Shown here piece after piece: positions 1 to 5,595 of a DNA stretch of 7,031 nt. The DNA lies in assembly GCA_001790315.1 (NCBI GenBank), contig MGCE01000055.1:1-7031 (forward strand), written 5' to 3'. The stretch comes from Candidatus Rokubacteria bacterium RIFCSPLOWO2_02_FULL_72_37. GTDB lineage: Bacteria; Methylomirabilota; Methylomirabilia; Rokubacteriales; CSP1-6. How positions within the stretch are numbered: the stretch's first letter is position 1; each line of letters starts with the position of its first letter. The notes below the pieces were generated by a model that had not been told where the DNA came from, made no database searches, and saw only the letters and a program-made list of their open reading frames with translations. A program made the position numbers and the translations under genes.

Positions 1-948
1 CGTGAAGGCATGGCCGGACGGGTGGTTCGAACCGTGGATGTTCGAATGGCAGTCCACGCACGAGCGGCCGCGGACGAACTTGAGCGACCCCGTGTCCGTC
101 CCGTACGGACTGGTCGGATGACGGCTCTCGATGTGGCACTGCTGGCAGAGCCGCGGCTTCGCTACCTTCAGCATGCTCTCGTGGTTCGAGCCGTGCGGGT
201 CGTGGCAGTTGGCGCAGCTCTCGACGACCGGCGCGTGCTCCCAGAGGAAGGGGCCGCGCTTGTCGGCGTGACAGGTGAAGCACGTGTCCGGCGCCGAATT
301 CTCCTTGAGCAGCGCCGGCGTCACCGTGCCATGGGGGCTGTGGCACGAGGTGCAGCTCATCTTGCCCTCGCGGAGCGGCATGTGCGAGGAACGCATCTGC
401 TGCGCGCGCTTCTGGAGGTGGCACGTGCCGCACGTGTCGAGCACGGTCTCCTTGGCGAGCTGCGCGCGCGGCGAGACGCTCTCCATCACCTTGTGACAGC
501 CCGTGCACGCGACGTCCCGCGACTCGTGGGTGCTCCCCTTCCAGAAGAGGTGGCCGCCCTTGTTGTGGCAGGTCGTGCACATCTCGTTGCGCTTCTCCAC
601 CGGCGTCGGATCGTTCCTGGCGAAGCTGATCAGCCCACCGACGTTCTTGCCGCCGCCGGCGTCGGCGTGCGCCTTGCCCGGACCGTGGCAGCCCTCGCAG
701 CCGAGGCTCTCCTTCGCGTTGCGCGGATGCTTGAGGAAGAGGCGCCCCATCGTGGTCCGCTCGAACGTCGTGACCTGGTCTTCGTGGCAGCCCTTGCAGA
801 CGTCGCTGCCGGCGTAGCCCGGTGCCATCGCCGCCGCGGCCGGCTTCTGGGCGGCCGCCTCGGTCGGCAGGCCGAGGACCACCAGCCCGAGCACCACCGA
901 GCCTACGACTCCGACGACGCCGAGCAGCCGGGCCATGTAGCGACTCAT
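1..948 (-). CDS. Decahaem c-type cytochrome, DmsE/MtrA type (C-terminus cut by window edge)
   Basis: A periplasmic multihaem electron-transfer protein; 316 residues are visible and the frame is open at the left edge. The N-terminus is a signal peptide (hydrophobic stretch at about residues 8-28, alanine-rich cleavage region near 30-34). Ten CXXCH haem motifs start at residues 51, 84, 124, 148, 173, 199, 223, 245, 268 and 297, with further histidines for bis-His ligation. The end reads HSNIHGSNHPSGHAFT, the characteristic C-terminus of the DmsE/MtrA/PioA decahaem family, so only a few residues are probably missing. Members of this family sit inside an outer-membrane beta-barrel (MtrB/PioB/DmsF) and carry electrons across the outer membrane. 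The ATG at 948 is chosen because GGAGG lies 9 bases upstream; an ATG four codons later is a weaker choice. The gene lies 101 bases downstream of the VKOR gene on the same strand. Family call is firm; the physiological direction of electron flow is unknown. Confidence 0.94.
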   Translation of the reverse strand, partial: MSRYMARLLGVVGVVGSVVLGLVVLGLPTEAAAQKPAAAAMAPGYAGSDVCKGCHEDQVTTFERTTMGRLFLKHPRNAKESLGCEGCHGPGKAHADAGGGKNVGGLISFARNDPTPVEKRNEMCTTCHNKGGHLFWKGSTHESRDVACTGCHKVMESVSPRAQLAKETVLDTCGTCHLQKRAQQMRSSHMPLREGKMSCTSCHSPHGTVTPALLKENSAPDTCFTCHADKRGPFLWEHAPVVESCANCHDPHGSNHESMLKVAKPRLCQQCHIESRHPTSPYGTDTGSLKFVRGRSCVDCHSNIHGSNHPSGHAFT

Positions 949-1006
949 GAGGGCCGTCCTCCCACGTGGGTTCCGGAGGGCTTCCGGAATGTGTTCGCGG
1001 GGTCGG

Positions 1007-1036
1007 ATGCTATGTTAACCACCCCTGGAATGACAA
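1007..1036 (-). promoter_or_regulatory. Possible sigma70-type promoter for the decahaem cytochrome gene
   Basis: Read on the minus strand, TTGTCA (1036-1031, five of six matches to TTGACA) is followed after 18 bases by TAGCAT (1012-1007, four of six matches to TATAAT). It lies in a short AT-richer patch in an otherwise very GC-rich window, 59 bases upstream of the decahaem start codon. A small dyad, TCCGGA-GGGCT-TCCGGA, lies between it and the gene at about 972-988. This could give the cytochrome its own transcript separate from the VKOR gene. The match is only moderate. Confidence 0.3.
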
Positions 1037-1049
1037 TAGTCAGGTTGGC

Positions 1050-1946
1050 CTATCCACCCCCGGGCCGCGCGAAGCCGGAGGCTCGCGCCAGCTCGTCGAG
1101 GGTGAGGACCCCCTCGTACCGCTGACCCGAGATCATCCAGGTGGGGTACTTCCTGACGGCGGCCCGCTCGCAGCGCTCGGGCTGGGCGGCCAGGCCCTTG
1201 GGATCGCACTCGACGTACGGGAGCAGCGTCGCCGCGGGCCCGAACCGGGCCTTTTGCTCGGTGCACGCCGGTCACCAGTAGGCGCCGTAGAAGATCACGC
1301 CCGAGGCCTGCAGGTGGCGGGCGAGCGCCTCCTGGTAGGAAGCGTTGCCCGCGGGGGCCCCGGCGGCGAAGACGCCCGCGCTGAAGACCACCGTGCCGAC
1401 GGCCATGACCAGGCCGATCCCGACGAGCCGGGCCGGGCGGGTCGGCGACCGGCGCGCCTTCGAGGCCGGCCGTCGTACGAGCAAGACGGCGAGGAGCGCG
1501 ATGGCGATGGCGGCGTCCGCGAGGCACCACGGGCAGACGGCGCCCAGCTCGACGATCGCCAGCCAGGTCATGTAGGCCGAGAACGCGACAGCGGCCACCG
1601 CGAGCGCGTAGGCGGCGAGCCAGCGCCCGGCCGGGAGCCCGGCGAGGGCGAGACCGAGCACCACGACGTAGAGGGCGGCGCCCCACGCGGCCGTCGGCAC
1701 GCCCAGGAAGAGGGCGTAGCGACTCGCCTGCACGACGTCGCAGCCGCTTCCCGTCTCGCAGAAGAGCGCCGCGGCACCCATCAGCTTCGTCGTCGCGAGG
1801 TAGCCCGAGACCGCGAGGCCGGCGGCAGCGATCGCCGCCACCCCCCACTCGCGTCCGTGAGTCTCGGGCGTGCGCTTGGTCGCGTGCTTCACAGGGGACA
1901 GATGCTGCCATCGTTGCCCCGCCGGGCGCAAGAGGCTCCCTGACAT
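1050..1946 (-). CDS. VKOR-thioredoxin fusion, probable selenoprotein (in-frame UGA at 1274-1272 read as Sec)
   Basis: An inner-membrane enzyme that oxidises periplasmic protein thiols and passes electrons to quinone, like bacterial VKOR (a DsbB analogue) fused to its DsbA-like partner. Numbered from the ATG at 1946 (298 residues): five membrane segments near 34-54, 85-104, 108-133, 140-157 and 174-195; the loop pair C63-x5-C69 followed by DVV; and the quinone-side CPWC site at 138-141. The thioredoxin domain starts near 200. Its active site should read YGAYWCPxC, but the codon after W224 is TGA, giving YGAYW-U-PAC with C228 intact. The frame then continues with family-typical blocks (YVECDPKG, KYPTW, TLDELARASGF) to a TAG at 1052-1050. 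A second cysteine pair is at 247 and 259. A conventional caller would end the gene at 1272, losing the domain's catalytic half. Other possible starts are GTG 1892 and GTG 2072; GGTGG upstream of 1946 is a weak ribosome site. A nonsense mutation or sequencing error remains possible. Confidence 0.82.
1221..1259 (-). promoter_or_regulatory. Candidate bacterial SECIS element for UGA recoding
   Basis: On the minus strand, 20 bases after the in-frame UGA, lies a perfect hairpin: stem GGCCC (1251-1247), loop GGUUC (1246-1242), stem GGGCC (1241-1237). A lower helix can form between GAGCA (1259-1255) and UGCUC (1225-1221), with an asymmetric internal loop. Bacterial SECIS elements lie inside the coding region just after the UGA, with a short apical loop starting with G, commonly GGU as in E. 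coli fdhF, bound by SelB. Here 25 bases separate the UGA from the loop, inside the usual range of roughly 16-37. GC-rich DNA forms hairpins easily, so the structure alone is not proof. Confidence 0.58.
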
Positions 1947-2150
1947 CCCGGGCCACCCGGGTGGGGTCCCGTTGCCTCTCCTGAGGCGGAATGTCCACGC
2001 AGAAAGCACCCCTGCGTCTTGAGGATGACACTCGTTTTCAACTGAACGGCCCAGGAACCTGGCTCGGCTCACCTATGGTCTGTGGAATGCATCAGGCCGA
2101 TGAGTGCCCCACAGCGGTCCAGAACGGAACGGCAACCGAGGGAAGTGGCA
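1947..2150. promoter_or_regulatory. Divergent intergenic region between the VKOR gene and the cytochrome operon
   Basis: These 204 bases separate the minus-strand VKOR gene from the plus-strand operon and should hold both promoters. There is a perfect 12-base palindrome, CCACCCGGGTGG, at 1953-1964, six bases upstream of the VKOR ATG and over its likely ribosome site. A second dyad, CCAGG-AA-CCTGG, lies at 2051-2062. No convincing -35/-10 pair or sigma54 -24/-12 site could be identified on either strand. If the VKOR protein actually starts at the GTG at 2072, most of this region would be coding, but the resulting extension looks unlike the VKOR family. Confidence 0.4.
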
Positions 2151-2801
2151 ATGAGCCCGCAGCGCACGGTAGCGATCCTTCTCGTCGTGACGGGCGCCTG
2201 TGCCCCGGCACTCGGCGGGTCGGCGTTCGCCGCGCCCGGTGATGCCGAGGCGGGGCGCGCACTCTTCGCCGCCAAGCAGTGTGGGCGCTGTCACCGGCCG
2301 CCGGGCGAGCCCGGGATCGGTCCAGCCCTCGACGTGCTCCGGCGGCCGCAGGGCGAGATGGAGCTCGCGGGCCGTCTGTGGAACCACGTGCCCGCGATGG
2401 CCGCGTCGCTCGCCCAGGACGGATTCGAGTGGCCGCGGATCGGCGCCGGCGAGATGGCCGACCTGATGGCCTATCTCCTGGGCGATGCCGCGCGCGATCC
2501 GGCGCCCGACCTCTTCAAGGGGCAGGTCACGCTGCTGAGGAAGGGCTGCCTCAAGTGCCACAGCCTGCGCCGCGAGGGAGGACCGGTGAAGCCGGACCTC
2601 GCGGAGCGGCGCGCCGACTACGAGTCGGCCGCGGCCTGGGCCGCGACCATGTGGACGCACACGCCGCGCATGGCGGCGATGGCACGCCAGCAGGGTCTGT
2701 CCTATCCGCGCTTCGTCGGCGACGAGATGGCGAACCTCATCGGCCTGCTGCGGAGCGCCTCCAGGACGGCGCCGCAGGGGTCGGGGCCGGCCTCGCGCTG
2801 A
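2151..2801 (+). CDS. Periplasmic dihaem c-type cytochrome with two related haem units
   Basis: A 216-residue exported electron carrier and first gene of the plus-strand operon. A signal peptide covers residues 1-28, with likely cleavage after AFA. Two CXXCH motifs (CGRCH 44-48, CLKCH 133-137) each begin a unit of about 88 residues. In each unit the haem site is followed by WxH-P-x-M (77-83 and 168-174), a downstream methionine or glycine region, and an E-M-A-[DN]-L helix (101-105 and 192-196). The conserved methionine after the WxH-P motif is a candidate distal haem ligand. The same unit occurs four times in the tetrahaem gene at 5596-6783. The ATG at 2151 is chosen because GAGGGAA lies just upstream and it starts directly at the signal peptide; a GTG or ATG further upstream would add an unlikely hydrophilic leader. 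The next gene follows after 33 bases. Exact partner unknown. Confidence 0.9.
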   Translation: MSPQRTVAILLVVTGACAPALGGSAFAAPGDAEAGRALFAAKQCGRCHRPPGEPGIGPALDVLRRPQGEMELAGRLWNHVPAMAASLAQDGFEWPRIGAGEMADLMAYLLGDAARDPAPDLFKGQVTLLRKGCLKCHSLRREGGPVKPDLAERRADYESAAAWAATMWTHTPRMAAMARQQGLSYPRFVGDEMANLIGLLRSASRTAPQGSGPASR

Positions 2802-2821
2802 TGCGGACCCACCAGAGCGAC

Positions 2822-2837
2822 AAGGAGACGGCGGTTG
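2822..2837 (+). promoter_or_regulatory. Shine-Dalgarno site and TTG start of the octahaem cytochrome gene
   Basis: AAGGAG at 2822-2827 sits seven bases before a TTG codon at 2835-2837. No ATG or GTG in this frame gives an N-terminus that retains the complete membrane anchor, so the ribosome site decides for the rare TTG start. A weak start may lower output of this subunit relative to the downstream genes. Confidence 0.7.
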
Positions 2838-3581
2838 AGAATACCTGAGCAGGTCAACAGGCTCGCGATCGTCATCGGCGTCCTCGTGGCGCTCACGCTC
2901 CTCACGCGGTTCGTCCTGATCCCCCGGTCGCTGGTCTCGACCGATCTGCACTGGGCCGCCGCGACCCAGCGCGAGGCGATCAAGCCGGTGAAGTTCGCGG
3001 GCTCGACCGCGTGTCAGGACTGCCACGAGGACGTCGCGGTGAAGAAGGCACGGAGCTTCCACCGCGCGCTGTCGTGCGAGGGCTGCCACGGCCCTGCGGC
3101 CCGGCACGCCGACGATCCGTCGGCGGTGAAGCCGCCGGCGCCCCGCGACCGGAAGTTCTGCCCCGTGTGCCACGCCTACGATCCGTCGCGCCCGACGGGC
3201 TTCCCGCAGATCAACCCGACGGCCCACAATCCCCTCAAGCCGTGCATCTCGTGTCACAACCCGCACGACCCGGTGCCTCCGAAGGTGCCGCGCGAGTGCG
3301 CGGCCTGTCACGGGCAGATCGAGCGGAGCAAGGCGGTCTCGAGCCATGCGCTCGTCGCCTGCACGACCTGCCACAGGGCGCCCGAGCAGCACCGGCGCGC
3401 ACCGCGGAGCGCCTTGCCGTCGAAGCCCGAGACACGCGACTTCTGCGGCACGTGCCATGCGCAGGGGGCCGACGCCAAGGGCGCGCCGAAGGAGGCGCCG
3501 AAGGTCGACCTCGCCACGCACGGCGGGCGCAACCTGTGCTGGGAATGCCACTATCCGCATCTCCCCGAGGGGCGGCTATGA
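2835..3581 (+). CDS. Membrane-anchored octahaem c-type cytochrome
   Basis: A 248-residue protein with one N-terminal hydrophobic helix (about residues 9-30) and no obvious cleavage site, so probably anchored in the inner membrane with its haem domain in the periplasm. Eight CXXCH motifs start at residues 60, 81, 109, 137, 155, 176, 204 and 235. Histidine-rich stretches between them (for example HNPHDP after haem four) suit bis-His ligation. The fold resembles cytochrome c3/NapC-NrfB-like multihaem proteins, but the haem spacing does not match a named family I can identify with certainty. It starts at TTG with a good ribosome site and its TGA stop overlaps the next gene's start as ATGA, so it is translationally coupled to the iron-sulphur protein. 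Position suggests it is the haem subunit of a membrane complex with the next two proteins, taking the place DsrJ or NrfB-type subunits hold in related complexes. Confidence 0.9.
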   Translation: MRIPEQVNRLAIVIGVLVALTLLTRFVLIPRSLVSTDLHWAAATQREAIKPVKFAGSTACQDCHEDVAVKKARSFHRALSCEGCHGPAARHADDPSAVKPPAPRDRKFCPVCHAYDPSRPTGFPQINPTAHNPLKPCISCHNPHDPVPPKVPRECAACHGQIERSKAVSSHALVACTTCHRAPEQHRRAPRSALPSKPETRDFCGTCHAQGADAKGAPKEAPKVDLATHGGRNLCWECHYPHLPEGRL

Positions 3582-4357
3582 ACAAGCGTGAGTTCCTGAA
3601 GGGCGCGATCGTCTTCTTCCCCGCCGGTGGGGTGCTGAGCGCCCTGGCGCGGCAGGCGGCGGGCAAGGAGACGCCCGCGCAGGCGACGCCGCCGCCCGCG
3701 GCGAACGGGCAGCAGGCCTACGATCCCGCGCATCACCTCTACGGGATGGGGGTGGACGTCGACAAGTGCATCGGGTGCAACCGGTGCGCGGTCGCCTGCA
3801 AGGCGGAAAACGGCGTCCCCGACGAGCCCTTCTACTTCCGGACGTGGGTGGAGCGCTACACGATCGCCCGCGACGGGGAGGTCGTCGTCGAGAACATCAG
3901 CCTCGGCGCCGTGCGCGAGACGACGCAGGACGCGCGCGAGATCGTCAGGACGTTCTTCGTCCCGAAGCTCTGCAACCACTGCGCGAACCCGCCCTGCGTC
4001 CAGGTGTGTCCGGTCAACGCGACGTTCACGACGCAGGACGGCGCGGTCATCGTGGACGCCGAGCGGTGCATCGGCTGCCGCTACTGCATCCAGGCGTGCC
4101 CGTACGGGGCGCGCTACCTGCACCCGAAGACGAAGACCGCGGACAAGTGCACCTTCTGCTACCACCGCCTCGTCAAGGGGCTGCAGCCCGCCTGCGTCGA
4201 GGTCTGCCCGACGCAGGCCAGGATCTTCGGTGACCTCAAGAGCCGCGCGAGCCGCCTCGTGCGCTTCCGCCGGCTCAACAAGCTCCACGTCCTCAAACCG
4301 CAACTCAACACGGAGCCCAAGGTGTACTACGCCAACCTCGACGGAGAAGTGCGATGA
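3578..4357 (+). CDS. Periplasmic four-cluster [4Fe-4S] protein, NrfC/PsrB/DsrO type
   Basis: A 259-residue electron-transfer subunit. Residues 1-29 form an export signal with NKREFLKG, a Tat-like motif with KR in place of RR. Sixteen cysteines in four groups bind four [4Fe-4S] clusters: C64, C67, C70, C74; C132, C135, C140, C144; C164, C167, C170, C174; C191, C194, C206, C210. This arrangement is standard for the NrfC, PsrB, TtrB, DmsB and DsrO family. Such proteins sit against an NrfD-type membrane partner and pass electrons between quinone and a periplasmic partner. The partner is encoded immediately downstream, again with an ATGA overlap. The ATG at 3578 has GAGGGG upstream; the frame runs further back, but that part only mirrors the octahaem gene. 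No molybdopterin catalytic subunit is next to it, unlike PsrA/TtrA systems. Confidence 0.95.
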   Translation: MNKREFLKGAIVFFPAGGVLSALARQAAGKETPAQATPPPAANGQQAYDPAHHLYGMGVDVDKCIGCNRCAVACKAENGVPDEPFYFRTWVERYTIARDGEVVVENISLGAVRETTQDAREIVRTFFVPKLCNHCANPPCVQVCPVNATFTTQDGAVIVDAERCIGCRYCIQACPYGARYLHPKTKTADKCTFCYHRLVKGLQPACVEVCPTQARIFGDLKSRASRLVRFRRLNKLHVLKPQLNTEPKVYYANLDGEVR

Positions 4358-5562
4358 GCCCCCACGGCGGCGACGGCCTGGCCGAGCTGCTCGGCCAGAT
4401 CACGGGATTCATCTTCCCGAACGAGATCGAGATCCACTGGTCGATCCTGATCGTCGTCTATCCGTACGTCACGGGCCTGGTGGCGGGCGCGTTCATCCTC
4501 GCCTCGCTGGTGAAGGTGTTCAAGGTCAAGGAGGTCCAGCCGACCTATCGGCTCGCCCTGCTGACCGCGCTCGCGTTCCTCCTCGTCGCGCCCCTGCCCC
4601 TGCTGCTCCACCTGGGCAAGCCCCTGCGCTTCTACGAGATCCTCCTGACGCCGAACCCGACCTCGGCGATGGCGATGTTCGGCTTCGTGTACGCCTGGTA
4701 CCTGATGGGGGTGTTGCTGCTCGAGATCTGGTTCGAGTACCGCCGCGACCTGATCACGCTGGCCCGGACGGCGCGCTTCCCGCTCAACTGGGTCTACCGC
4801 GTGCTGTCACTGTTCTCCAGGGACGTGAGCGAGGCGGCGCTCGCCTTCGACCGGAAGGCGATCCAGTTCATCACGATCATCGGCATTCCGTCGGCGTTCC
4901 TGCTCCACGGCTACGTCGGCTTCATCTTCGGCTCGGTGAAGGCGAACCCCTGGTGGAGCAGCGTGCTCATGCCGATCGTGTTCCTGATGTCCGCGATCGT
5001 CTCGGGCATCGCGCTCGTCATCTTCCTCTACATGGTGCTGGCGGGGATCCGGCGCGAGCCCATCGACATGGCGTGCCTGGACAAGATCGCCTCCTACCTC
5101 TTCTACGCGGTCATCGTGGACTTCTCGCTCGAGGCGCTCGACTTCATCCACCGGCTGTACCAGAGCGAGGAGTCGGTGAAGATCCTGGGCAGCCTCATCA
5201 CGCACAAGCTCTTCATGAGCCTGTTCGTGATCCAGATCCTCCTCGGGATGTTCATCCCGCTCGGCATCCTGGTGCTCGCCAAGATGCGGGGGTTCGGGGA
5301 CGAGCTGCGCAAGCTCCTCTACTTCACCGCGGCGATCCTGATCCAGCTCGGCATCTTCGCCACCCGCTGGAACGTCGTGATCGGGGGCCAGCTCTTCTCG
5401 AAGAGCTTCCGGGGCCTGATGACCTACAAGATGGAGATCACGGGGATCGAGGGCCTCGTCGCCGCCCTGGTGCTGCTGGCGCTGCCGTTCGCGGTCCTCT
5501 ACGTGCTGATCAAGCTCTTGCCGACGCGGCGGCTCGACGAGCGGACGCCGGTGACCGGGTAG
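4354..5562 (+). CDS. NrfD-family quinone-interacting membrane protein (NrfD/PsrC/DsrP-like)
   Basis: A 402-residue polytopic inner-membrane protein with about nine hydrophobic helices (near residues 29-53, 67-87, 103-127, 170-193, 203-230, 246-266, 285-309, 320-337 and 365-389). It probably oxidises or reduces quinol and exchanges electrons with the iron-sulphur subunit. Family signs include HLGKP at 86-90 with the charged end of that helix, and the RWNVVIGGQ block at 338-346 typical of the longer NrfD members such as DsrP, HmcC and HybB. It is longer than PsrC (about 250 residues) and fits that longer class. Its start overlaps the previous stop as ATGA, with GGAG seven bases upstream. It ends the plus-strand operon. 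Whether it moves protons, and in which direction electrons flow, cannot be told from the sequence. Confidence 0.94.
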   Translation: MSPHGGDGLAELLGQITGFIFPNEIEIHWSILIVVYPYVTGLVAGAFILASLVKVFKVKEVQPTYRLALLTALAFLLVAPLPLLLHLGKPLRFYEILLTPNPTSAMAMFGFVYAWYLMGVLLLEIWFEYRRDLITLARTARFPLNWVYRVLSLFSRDVSEAALAFDRKAIQFITIIGIPSAFLLHGYVGFIFGSVKANPWWSSVLMPIVFLMSAIVSGIALVIFLYMVLAGIRREPIDMACLDKIASYLFYAVIVDFSLEALDFIHRLYQSEESVKILGSLITHKLFMSLFVIQILLGMFIPLGILVLAKMRGFGDELRKLLYFTAAILIQLGIFATRWNVVIGGQLFSKSFRGLMTYKMEITGIEGLVAALVLLALPFAVLYVLIKLLPTRRLDERTPVTG

Positions 5563-5573
5563 CGGGCGCGGCC

Positions 5574-5595
5574 GGCGCCGCTCGCGAGCGGCGCC
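5574..5595. terminator. Perfect 22-base palindrome between convergent operons, likely bidirectional terminator
   Basis: Two 11-base arms (GGCGCCGCTCG and its complement) form a perfect, uninterrupted palindrome. It begins 11 bases after the NrfD stop and ends exactly where the stop codon of the opposing tetrahaem gene begins (5596-5598). Placement between convergent genes suits a bidirectional terminator or transcript-end stabiliser. Neither side has a T tract, so a classical intrinsic terminator is not assured. A dyad-binding protein site is an alternative. Confidence 0.55.

Noticed and set aside
10..1125. Long plus-strand open frame opposite the decahaem cytochrome
   Set aside because: It mirrors a gene with ten CXXCH motifs and a family-specific C-terminus. 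The plus-strand product is arginine/alanine-rich low-complexity sequence, as expected from GC-rich antisense.
1272..1274. UGA explained by a genome-wide code change (UGA as Trp or Gly)
   Set aside because: UGA ends the dihaem, octahaem, Fe-S, tetrahaem and monohaem genes at sensible places, so it is a stop in this genome.
1272..1274. Frameshift at the end of the VKOR domain
   Set aside because: The sequences before and after the UGA are in the same frame, with continuous homology; no insertion or deletion is needed.
1015..2031. 338-codon minus-strand frame overlapping the VKOR gene
   Set aside because: It is arginine/glycine-rich with no membrane segments or motifs, while the neighbouring frame encodes clear VKOR and thioredoxin motifs.
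2001..2150. Sigma54 or strong sigma70 promoter before the plus-strand operon
   Set aside because: No TGGCAC-N5-TTGC pair and no properly spaced -35/-10 pair were found; TATGGT at 2074-2079 lacks a suitable -35.
2073..3560. 495-codon minus-strand frame opposite the dihaem and octahaem genes
   Set aside because: It is an antisense shadow of two genes with ten haem motifs; its composition is arginine-rich and it resembles no known protein.
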